From: an uncultured Prevotellaceae bacterium
Lineage (GTDB): Bacteria > Bacteroidota > Bacteroidia > Bacteroidales > Bacteroidaceae
DNA length: 52,843 nt
Assembly: GCA_946626595.1 (NCBI GenBank)
Contig: CAMOUQ010000007.1
Span: 1 to 52,843, forward strand
Direction of reading: 5' to 3'
Below, in pieces: positions 42,018-49,385 of the stretch. A model generated the notes under the pieces. It saw only the letters and a program-made list of their open reading frames with translations, had not been told where the DNA came from and ran no database searches. The stretch's first letter is position 1, and every line of letters starts with the position of its first letter. The translations under genes and the position numbers were made by a program.

Positions 42018-43964
42018 TTAATATTCATTATATTTATCGAGCAACTTCACTACGCGCATGATGCCTGCCACGTTCATGGCAAACGAGATGGCGCCGCGCC
42101 CGTGGAATGGCGGGTTGCCGTCGAAAAGTTCGGGTATAGTGCCGATGCAGTGGTAGAAGAGTTCTTCTTCGTAGCCGACAAGCTGCCGCTCGATGAAGCT
42201 GACGCGGCTGCGGCCGAAGACGCGCAGGCAGGCTTCCATGTAGAATCCGGCCAGCCAGGGCCAAGCCGTACCCTGATGGTAGGCGTAGTCGCGCTGTGTC
42301 TGGGGGCCTACGTACATGGGGTTGTATGCGCCGCTCTTGGGCGAGAGGGAACGCAGTCCCTTCGGTGTGAGCAGTTCCTTGGTGCAGAAGTCGAGTACCG
42401 ACTTCTTCTGCTTGGCATCCAGCGGGCTATAGTCGAATGCTACGGCGAAGACCATGTTGGGACGCACCTCCCACGACATCATATTGCCGTCGACGTAGTC
42501 GAGCAGGTAGCCATGTTCGTTGAGGAATACGTCTACGAAGCTCTCTCCGGCCTTCTTGGCCAGACCTTCGAGGGTAATCTCTGCCGTGTTGTCCTTGATT
42601 TGTCGGCAAATCTCAGCCCCGAACTTCAGGGCATTGTACCACAGGGCATTGAACTCTACGATGTATCCCGTGCGCGGAACGATGGGACGGCCATAGGACG
42701 AACTGTTCATCCACGTGATGGCCTTCTCCTTGCCGCCGGGGGCATAGATGAGTCCGTTGTTGTGGAGCTCGAGTCCGGGATGCTTTCCGGCGCGTATCCA
42801 TTCCATCATGTCCTGCACCAGTTGGCCATATTTGTCGATGCACTTCTGCAGGCCCACAAACTTGGCATACTGCTGGATGCACCATACGGCCCACAGCAGC
42901 ACGTCGGGCTGTTCCATCTCGTATATCTTCACGCCGATGACCTCGCCTGCCAAGAATTGGCGGATGGCCTTCTCTGCGGTCTGCATGACGAGTTCGAACT
43001 TCTCCACCTCGTTGTTGGTCAGTGTGAGTCCGGGCAGTGAGATGAACAAGTCGCGGGCGCGGCACTTGAACCAAGGATAACCGGCCAGCACGTAGTTGTC
43101 GCCATCGCGGTTGATGATGAACTGGTGGGCCGAGTTGACGAGATTATTATAGAAATTATCGCGCGGCGTGCGCACGTTGATTTCGAAGTTAGCCAGGTCG
43201 GCCAGTGTGGAAGTCTTGATTTCCGACAGGCCAGCGCTGAAGACAACGCTTTCGCCGTTCCGGATGTTGAATTCGAAGTAGCCCGGCACGTAGAGGTCTT
43301 CGTTGGTGGCATATCCGCGTTCTTGTTCCTTGGGATATTCCACGCCTCTGTACCAGTCGGGCTGGAAGACGAACTTGTTCTCCTTGTTCACCTGCATGTA
43401 CAGGTCGGGATAGCCCGGATACATGCACGTCTTGATGCCGTTCTCCACCTCTTGGTAGTCGCGGTTGGCACGGCTGTTCTCGTGGGTGTACTCTCGCACG
43501 CTGCGGAAGGCCAGGAAGGGGCGCAGACGCAGTGTGGTCTCGCTGTGGGCATCGAGCAGTGTGTAGCGGATGATGAGCCGGTTCTCGAAGTGCTGGAACA
43601 CCATCTCACGCTTCAGCAGCACGCCGCCCACGCGATAGGTGGTGGTGGGCACCTGCAGGCTGTCAAACTCGCGGATGTACTTGTGTCCGCGAGGTGCAAA
43701 GTTGTCGCCGTGGTACTTGTGCAGTCCCAGATTGAACTCCGCTCCGTGCTGGATGACGGTAGCGTCCAGCGACGAGAGCAACACGTGGTTCTCATCGTCC
43801 AATTCTGGCACCGGCACAACCAACAGGCCATGATACTTTCTCGTGTTACAGTCCACCAAGGTCGTACACGAGTAGGCTCCGCTTCGATTCGAGCGCAGGA
43901 TTTCCTTGGGCAAGGATTCCTGCAGGTTCGTCATCAGAGTCTTGTCAAAGCGCAAATAACTCAT
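42018..43964 (-). CDS. Glycogen debranching enzyme (amylo-alpha-1,6-glucosidase, GH133-type)
   Basis: Removes alpha-1,6 branches of glycogen. The 648-residue protein has an N-terminal beta-sandwich domain typical of bacterial debranching enzymes (about 15-250: SNRSGAYSCTTLVDCNTRKYHGLLV) and a GH15-like alpha/alpha barrel (about 290-640: GYPWFKCRARDLFISLPGLTL, MNSSSYGRPIVPRTGYIVEFNA, YHQGTAWPWLAGFYMEA). No signal peptide, so cytoplasmic. First gene of a three-gene minus-strand operon; the next start is 20 nt after its stop. A possible -7 TAAATTTG lies at 44027-44034 on the minus strand. Confidence 0.95.
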   Translation of the reverse strand: MSYLRFDKTLMTNLQESLPKEILRSNRSGAYSCTTLVDCNTRKYHGLLVVPVPELDDENHVLLSSLDATVIQHGAEFNLGLHKYHGDNFAPRGHKYIREFDSLQVPTTTYRVGGVLLKREMVFQHFENRLIIRYTLLDAHSETTLRLRPFLAFRSVREYTHENSRANRDYQEVENGIKTCMYPGYPDLYMQVNKENKFVFQPDWYRGVEYPKEQERGYATNEDLYVPGYFEFNIRNGESVVFSAGLSEIKTSTLADLANFEINVRTPRDNFYNNLVNSAHQFIINRDGDNYVLAGYPWFKCRARDLFISLPGLTLTNNEVEKFELVMQTAEKAIRQFLAGEVIGVKIYEMEQPDVLLWAVWCIQQYAKFVGLQKCIDKYGQLVQDMMEWIRAGKHPGLELHNNGLIYAPGGKEKAITWMNSSSYGRPIVPRTGYIVEFNALWYNALKFGAEICRQIKDNTAEITLEGLAKKAGESFVDVFLNEHGYLLDYVDGNMMSWEVRPNMVFAVAFDYSPLDAKQKKSVLDFCTKELLTPKGLRSLSPKSGAYNPMYVGPQTQRDYAYHQGTAWPWLAGFYMEACLRVFGRSRVSFIERQLVGYEEELFYHCIGTIPELFDGNPPFHGRGAISFAMNVAGIMRVVKLLDKYNEY

Positions 43965-44084
43965 AGTTGATTATGTTTAGTGTTTTACAGTTTGTTTTTA
44001 AGGTGGTCCTCAGTCGAAAGGACATTCAAATTTAGTGAAAATAATTAAAAGCAGAAAGAAATCATCAATTTATTTTACTATTTT

Positions 44085-44116
44085 CTTGCCCAATCGCGTC
44101 AAAACAAGTAAATTTG
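44085..44116 (+). promoter_or_regulatory. Promoter of the Crp-miaA-lipid kinase operon
   Basis: CTTG (44085-44088) at the -33 position, 20 nt, then -7 TAAATTTG (44109-44116), 34 nt before the ATG at 44151. The -33 is one base off consensus. Confidence 0.55.
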
Positions 44117-44150
44117 TGTCGTTAAACATATTTTCAAGGCTAAATTCGCG

Positions 44151-44852
44151 ATGTCTAAGAAGCAAGAACTGAAGAAAAATGTGATGGAACACCTCTCTGC
44201 CTTGTCGCAGCATCTGACTGACGACGAGAAGCGCCAGCTGGAGGCCGCTGTCACGTTGCAGGAATATCGGAAAAACGAGATTGTCTACCACGAGGGAGAC
44301 GCGCCGGAATATCTCTTTTGCCTCTTGTCGGGCAAGGTGAAGGTGTTCAAGGACGGTGTCGGAGGGCGCTCCCAAACGATGCGCCTCTACAAACCGGTCG
44401 AATACTTCGGCTACCGTGCCTACATCACCAACGAGCACATCCACTGTACGGCAGCGGCCTTCGAGACATCGCTCGTGGCCAAGATACCCCTGTCTCTGAT
44501 ATTCAGTTTTGTGAAGACGAACAACGAGTTGGCATGGTTCTTCATCCAGAGCCTGGCCAAATTGCTCGGCATGTCCGACGAGCGCACCGTAAACCTCACG
44601 CAGAAGCATATCCGCGGTCGCCTGGCCGAGTCGCTGCTCTTCCTGCGCGATAGCTACGGCTTGGAGGAGGACGGCTGCACGCTCTCCATCTATCTTAGTC
44701 GCGAGGACCTGGCCAACCTCTCCAACATGACCACGAGCAATGCCATCCGCACGCTGAGCAGCTTTGCTGCGGAGCGCCTGGTGGCCATCGACGGAAAGAA
44801 GATTAAACTCATCAACGAAGCAGAACTGGAAAGGATATCGAGGATGGGATGA
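44151..44852 (+). CDS. Crp/Fnr-family transcriptional regulator
   Basis: A 233-residue regulator with a cyclic-nucleotide-binding-type beta-roll (about 20-135: NEIVYHEGDAPEYLFCLLSGKVKVF) and a C-terminal winged helix (about 160-230: LSREDLANLSNMTTSNAIRTLSSFAAERLV). The canonical cAMP-binding Arg-Ser pair is not evident, so the ligand may differ. No cysteine cluster for an iron-sulfur centre is visible. Its stop overlaps the miaA start (ATGA), which couples their translation. Confidence 0.93.
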   Translation: MSKKQELKKNVMEHLSALSQHLTDDEKRQLEAAVTLQEYRKNEIVYHEGDAPEYLFCLLSGKVKVFKDGVGGRSQTMRLYKPVEYFGYRAYITNEHIHCTAAAFETSLVAKIPLSLIFSFVKTNNELAWFFIQSLAKLLGMSDERTVNLTQKHIRGRLAESLLFLRDSYGLEEDGCTLSIYLSREDLANLSNMTTSNAIRTLSSFAAERLVAIDGKKIKLINEAELERISRMG

Positions 44853-45595
44853 AGGCAGAACTGATAACGATACTGGGCCCTACGGCCAGCGGAAAGACGG
44901 CACTTGCCGCGCAGCTGTGCCACAGAATCGGTGGGGAGGTAATCTCCGCCGACAGCCGCATGGTGTATCGAGGCATGACCATCGGCAGCGGCAAGGACCT
45001 CGACGACTACACGGTCGACGGCGAGCAGGTGCCCTACCACGTCATCGACATCGTGGATGCGGGCTATCGGTTCAATGTCTACGAATTTCAATGTGCTTTC
45101 CAAAATGCTTACATGGACATTACTTCACGAGGATGCGTCCCAGTCATGTGCGGCGGCACGGGATTGTACATCGAATCGGTACTGAAGAGCTTCGAACTGG
45201 GGCCCGTCCGCTTCCCCGACCGGCAGAGTTTAACGATTGGAGTGAAGATTGACCGTGGGTTGCGTAGGGAGAAGATAACCAGACGTTTACGAGAGCGACT
45301 TGAAAACGGAATGATAGAGGAGGTGAAGACGCTCTTGGAACGACTGACACCCGAACGTCTCATCCGCTATGGATTGGAGTATAAGTACGTAACGCTGTAC
45401 CTCACAGGTCAGCTTTCGTACGATGAAATGTTCCGACAACTGGAGATAGCCATCCATCAGTTTGCCAAGCGCCAGATGACTTGGTTCAGGGGCATGGAGG
45501 AACGGCGAGGCATACCCATCCACTGGATAGAGGCCACCTTGCCGATGGAAGAAAAGATAGAGAAAATCATACAACTATGGAACGCTGGGGAATAA
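44849..45595 (+). CDS. miaA: Short MiaA-like tRNA dimethylallyltransferase
   Basis: Transfers a dimethylallyl group to A37 of tRNAs that read U-starting codons. P-loop GPTASGKTALAAQL, SADSRMVYRGM, DIVDAGYRFNVYEFQ, CGGTGLYIESVL and a late RLENGMIEEVKTLLERL, QFAKRQMTWFRG are all MiaA-like. The chain is only 248 residues against about 300 in E. coli: after GTGLY about 55-70 residues are missing, including most of the helical insertion domain that wraps the tRNA. The frame is open and the flanks fit, so this looks like a natural short form. A second, full miaA may exist elsewhere (inference). It overlaps both neighbours. Confidence 0.85.
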   Translation: MKAELITILGPTASGKTALAAQLCHRIGGEVISADSRMVYRGMTIGSGKDLDDYTVDGEQVPYHVIDIVDAGYRFNVYEFQCAFQNAYMDITSRGCVPVMCGGTGLYIESVLKSFELGPVRFPDRQSLTIGVKIDRGLRREKITRRLRERLENGMIEEVKTLLERLTPERLIRYGLEYKYVTLYLTGQLSYDEMFRQLEIAIHQFAKRQMTWFRGMEERRGIPIHWIEATLPMEEKIEKIIQLWNAGE

Positions 45596-46485
45596 TATAT
45601 AGTCCGAAGAGTGGCGTACTGCGCACCCACAAGCGCTGGGAGAAGATTCGTCGCTACCTGAATGAGCAACACGTCGAGTACGACTTCGTGCAGAGCGAGG
45701 GCGGCGGTTCGGAGGAACGCCTGGCTGCCATGCTGGCCAAGAATGGCTACACCACCATTGTCATCGTCGGCGGCGACGGCGCCCTCAACAGGGCCATACA
45801 TGGTGTGCTGTCGGTTGATCCCGCCTTGCACCAAACCGTCACCTTCGGCATCATACCCAATGGGCACGGCAACGACTATGCCCGCTTCTGGGGCCTCGAC
45901 GATGACGACCCCGAGGGCGCCGTCGACGTGCTCATGCGGGGCCGGGTGCGTCAGGTGGACTTGGGATTCCTGCACGAGGGTGGGCGAGAGCACTACTTCC
46001 TCAACTGCATGAACGTGGGCCTGGCCGCCAGCATCATGGACATCAAGCACAAGACCTATCGCTTCTGGGGCCTTTCGTCGCTGAGCTACCTGAGCAGTTT
46101 CTTCCTCATGCTCTTCCATCGCATGGAGCAGCAGATGCACCTGAATGTCAATCATGAAACCATCGAGCGCAGCCTGATGAATGTCTGCGTCGGCAATGCC
46201 CACGGCTATGGCCTCACGCCCAATGCAGTGCCCTACAACGGCATGCTCGACGTCACCACCATCTCTCACCCCGCTGTTTCGCAACTCTTTGCCGGCATGT
46301 ACATGTTGCTTACAGGAAAGTTCCTCACACATCGCAATGTGAGTCCCTACCGTTCGCGCCAGCGCATCCGCTTCGAGGAGATCGGCCGTTCGCGCGTCAG
46401 CATCGACGGCCAGGTGCTTCCCACTGTCGAACTCCCCATGGTGGCCAGCGTCCGCCAGGAGTGGATTCGCTTCATCATTCCATAG
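45577..46485 (+). CDS. Diacylglycerol kinase-family lipid kinase
   Basis: A 302-residue DAGK-catalytic protein; phosphorylates diacylglycerol or a related lipid at the membrane surface. The nucleotide loop VIVGGDGALNRAIHGV and the IIPNGHGNDYARFWGL motif are family signatures, and the C-terminal beta domain includes IDGQVLP. The start at 45577 (MERWGIIYSPKSG) lies within the last codons of miaA, a 19-bp overlap; the longer frame from 45481 begins within miaA and is not used. It ends the three-gene operon. Confidence 0.93.
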   Translation: MERWGIIYSPKSGVLRTHKRWEKIRRYLNEQHVEYDFVQSEGGGSEERLAAMLAKNGYTTIVIVGGDGALNRAIHGVLSVDPALHQTVTFGIIPNGHGNDYARFWGLDDDDPEGAVDVLMRGRVRQVDLGFLHEGGREHYFLNCMNVGLAASIMDIKHKTYRFWGLSSLSYLSSFFLMLFHRMEQQMHLNVNHETIERSLMNVCVGNAHGYGLTPNAVPYNGMLDVTTISHPAVSQLFAGMYMLLTGKFLTHRNVSPYRSRQRIRFEEIGRSRVSIDGQVLPTVELPMVASVRQEWIRFIIP

Positions 46486-46629
46486 GCACCCCGTTTGCCA
46501 TTTTTAATGGCCTTGCGGGCCTTAAGTACTGTAAGGACCTTGGGGCTTTCGCATTGTGCCGCACACTCCGATATTATTCCTCCGCCTTTCGCAACGTATT
46601 GTTTCATTGCTGGTTATACTAAAGCTTGT

Positions 46630-46827
46630 GAATACAGAAATACAGAATACAGTTTTCTTACGAGCACATGCAATATGATGAAAAAGAAGTTACTATATAT
46701 ATAATATATTATATATATAATATATTATATATATAGTAAAATTTTATACTTACAATCTATAACCTCTTTCATTCTTCCCCAGGGTGATAGTGCTCGTGAG
46801 AAAACTGTATTCTGTATTTCTGTATTC
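46630..46827. repeat. 38-bp inverted repeats flanking an AT palindrome (MITE-like element)
   Basis: Arm 46630-46667 and arm 46790-46827 are complementary at 37 of 38 positions, with 122 bp between them. Each arm carries three ATACAG units (GAATACAGAAATACAGAATA). No ORF of transposase type lies inside. The structure fits a small non-autonomous element or a long-stem regulatory hairpin. Confidence 0.85.
46690..46739. repeat. Perfect 50-bp AT palindrome
   Basis: TTACTATATATATAATATAT and its exact mirror complement meet with no loop at 46714/46715. Only the outer C/G pair (46693/46736) is not A or T. It could extrude as a cruciform and may be unstable on cloning. Confidence 0.9.
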
Positions 46828-46876
46828 CGTATTCGGTATCGATGTTGCAGTGGCGGTGCAATTCGCGGTCGATAAA

Positions 46877-46908
46877 TTTGCATTTTGCTAATTTTTTTTG
46901 TATCTTTG
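46877..46908 (+). promoter_or_regulatory. Promoter of the DPP IV-like peptidase gene
   Basis: -33 TTTG (46877-46880), 20 nt with a T-rich stretch, -7 TATCTTTG (46901-46908), then the ATG at 46940. Confidence 0.8.
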
Positions 46909-46939
46909 CACATAGAATACAAATCATAATAATATAGAG

Positions 46940-49372
46940 ATGAAAAGACTGATTTTAATGGCGCTGGCCGCCTGGTGTGGCCTGGCCGGTGCCAAGGAAA
47001 CGAGAGTCGTGCGCCTGCGCATGACCCAACCCTTTATGGCCGGACGACCCTTCATGACGGACACTACGGACGTGAATGGGCAGGCATGGAACCTGGGCCG
47101 GACGCTGATGGACAACAGTGTCAGTCCCCAGGCTTGGCGGCAGGGCACCGAGACGGAGGACAGCATTCTGCCTGCTCCTGGGACGGATGTCGTGCGGCTG
47201 GCTGGCTTTACGGTGCAGAATGAGAGCTTTGCCAAACTGAAGGTGAAGGTGGAGGGACTGAAAGACTTCCAAATCTACGTTGACGGCCAGCAGGGCGGGG
47301 AACAGAACCTCGTGCCCGGACGCCACGACGTGGTGCTGAAGATTCACCAGGTCAAGGACGAGACCGACACTCTGCGCGTGACCATCGACAGCGAACAGCG
47401 GCTCCAGGTGAACCCTTCGGGCAAGGAGCCCTACACACTGAAGACGCTGATGTACGGCGAACGCATGGCGGCCCTGTCGGTCAGCCCCGACGGCCGATTC
47501 CTGACCCTCGACAAGACGCTGACCCACACCGACGCCAAGAGCGACCGTACGAAATATCTCATCGACTTGCAGACGGGACAGCGCACGGTGGTGTCCGACT
47601 TCCGTCAGTGGACCAGCACGGGACACAGCTACATAGCAGGCCGCACGCGCAGCGACATGGCCACCGAATACGAGGTTGTGGATGCGCAGACGTTCCGCCG
47701 CACACCCCTCTTCACCGACCTGCAGAACCAGTCGGGATGGTTCCTGCCAGGCGAGCGCCAAATGCTCATCTACAAGCAAACGGAAGGCCCTAAGGAGGAC
47801 CCCGAGGTGTTCCAGGTGCTCACGCCCGACGACCGCCAGCCCGGATGGCGCAACCGCTCCAATATCCAACTTATGGACGTGGCTACAGGGCAGATTCGCC
47901 CCATCACGCTCGGTCAGCACAGTGTGGGTGCCGAGATGAGTCCCGACGGCAAGCGCATGCTCCTGCACATCTACGAATACGACATCACACACCGACCCTT
48001 TACCTTTACCACGGCCCTCATACTTGACCTCCAGACCATGCAGGCCGACACACTCTATGCCCACGACGGCTTTGCAAGTCAAGGCCGCTGGAGTCCCGAT
48101 GGCAAGTTCATCGTCTTTCAGGGCAGTCCCGAAGCTTTCGGTGGCATCGGCAATCGTGTGCCCAAGGGCATGACGCCCAGCATGATAGAGACCGACCTCT
48201 TCCGCATGGACCTCGCTACGAAACAAGTTACACCCCTGACGGCCGACTTCGACCCGAACATCAGTTCGTGGCAGTGGTCGAAGGCCGACGGCATGATTTA
48301 TGCTCTGTGTGAAAACCGCGACAATCAGGACATCTTCCGCATCGATCCCACGACGGGACGTTCCGAGATGCTGAACCTGACGGAGCGCTTCGTCCTTCGC
48401 TTCGACCTGGCCGACGAGAAGCCCCTGCTGACCTACTACGGACAGGGCCATTCCAACTCCGACCGCCTCTATGTCTACGACCTGAAGAAACGCCGCGAGA
48501 CCCTCGTCGAGGACTTGGATGCCGTGCGCATGAAGGACATTGAACTGGGTGAGTTCGGCGAATGGAACTTCAAGGCCGAACGTGGCGACACCATCTACGG
48601 CCGCTACTATATGCCCCCACATTTCGACCCATCGCGCAAGTATCCCATGCTTGTCTACTACTACGGCGGCTGTTCGCCTGTGGGTCGCTATCTCGACAGC
48701 TACTATTCCTTCCACGGTTGGGCCGCAATGGGCTATGTTGTCTACGTCATCCAGCCCTCGGGTTGCACGGGTTTCGGGCAGGAGTTTTCCGCTCGCCACG
48801 TCAATGCCTACGGCGACTATACGGCCGACGACATCATTCAGGGCACCAAGCAGTTCTGCGCCGAACATCCCTTCGTCAATAAGGATAAGATAGGTTGCCT
48901 CGGCGCTTCCTATGGTGGCTTCATGACGCAGTATCTGCAGACGCAGACCGACATCTTTGCCGCAGCCATGAGTCATGCCGGCATCAGCGACCCCACCAGT
49001 TACTGGGGCTATGGCTACTGGGGCTATTCGTACAGCACCATTTCGGCAGCCAACAGCTATCCTTGGAACAACCGCGAACTCTTCACCGAGCACTCACCGT
49101 TGACGCTGGCCGACCGCATACACACGCCCATCCTCTTCATGCACGGTTCCGACGACACCAACGTGCCCATCAACGAGAGCATACAGCTCTTCACGGCATT
49201 GAAGATACTGGGGCGCGAAACGGCCTTCGTCACCGTGCAGGGGCAAAACCATCACATCCTCGACTATTCGAAGCGCATCAAGTGGCAGAACACCATCTAT
49301 GCCTGGTTCGAGCGTTGGCTGAAGGACGACCCCACCTGGTGGAATACGATGTATCCGGAGAAGAATCTGTAA
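46940..49372 (+). CDS. S9 family peptidase, dipeptidyl peptidase IV-like
   Basis: An 810-residue secreted serine peptidase, expected to remove dipeptides or tripeptides after proline. A short signal peptide (MKRLILMALAAWCGLAGA) is followed by a region with RRT-like beta repeats, an eight-blade propeller (about 150-530: LSVSPDGRFLTLDK, MSPDGKRMLLHIYEYD, WSPDGKFIVFQG) and the hydrolase domain with Ser657 (GASYGG), Asp739 (HGSDD) and His772 (QNHH). The double-Glu motif typical of DPP IV is not clearly seen, so related S9B peptidases are possible. It differs from the DPP5-like gene at 24302. mutS2 starts 14 nt later. Confidence 0.92.
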   Translation: MKRLILMALAAWCGLAGAKETRVVRLRMTQPFMAGRPFMTDTTDVNGQAWNLGRTLMDNSVSPQAWRQGTETEDSILPAPGTDVVRLAGFTVQNESFAKLKVKVEGLKDFQIYVDGQQGGEQNLVPGRHDVVLKIHQVKDETDTLRVTIDSEQRLQVNPSGKEPYTLKTLMYGERMAALSVSPDGRFLTLDKTLTHTDAKSDRTKYLIDLQTGQRTVVSDFRQWTSTGHSYIAGRTRSDMATEYEVVDAQTFRRTPLFTDLQNQSGWFLPGERQMLIYKQTEGPKEDPEVFQVLTPDDRQPGWRNRSNIQLMDVATGQIRPITLGQHSVGAEMSPDGKRMLLHIYEYDITHRPFTFTTALILDLQTMQADTLYAHDGFASQGRWSPDGKFIVFQGSPEAFGGIGNRVPKGMTPSMIETDLFRMDLATKQVTPLTADFDPNISSWQWSKADGMIYALCENRDNQDIFRIDPTTGRSEMLNLTERFVLRFDLADEKPLLTYYGQGHSNSDRLYVYDLKKRRETLVEDLDAVRMKDIELGEFGEWNFKAERGDTIYGRYYMPPHFDPSRKYPMLVYYYGGCSPVGRYLDSYYSFHGWAAMGYVVYVIQPSGCTGFGQEFSARHVNAYGDYTADDIIQGTKQFCAEHPFVNKDKIGCLGASYGGFMTQYLQTQTDIFAAAMSHAGISDPTSYWGYGYWGYSYSTISAANSYPWNNRELFTEHSPLTLADRIHTPILFMHGSDDTNVPINESIQLFTALKILGRETAFVTVQGQNHHILDYSKRIKWQNTIYAWFERWLKDDPTWWNTMYPEKNL

Positions 49373-49385
49373 AAAATATAAATTA

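Larger units (their letters stand above)
46486..46876. other. Intergenic region before the DPP IV-like gene
   Basis: No believable gene. From about 46500 to 46550 the sequence resembles the CCTTAAGG repeat seen in purL. From 46630 to 46827 it holds a nested inverted-repeat element, and the promoter of the next gene begins at 46877. Confidence 0.7.

Noticed and set aside
45481..45576. Longer start for the lipid kinase
   Set aside because: The extra codons lie within miaA and do not resemble the family; the ATG at 45577 fits the usual N-terminus.
46495..46704. 69-codon frame in the repeat region
   Set aside because: Lies across the inverted-repeat arm, no ribosome-binding site and no sensible protein.
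46955..49093. Minus-strand frame of 712 codons opposite the DPP IV-like gene
   Set aside because: Antisense shadow; the plus-strand peptidase has full motifs and a promoter.
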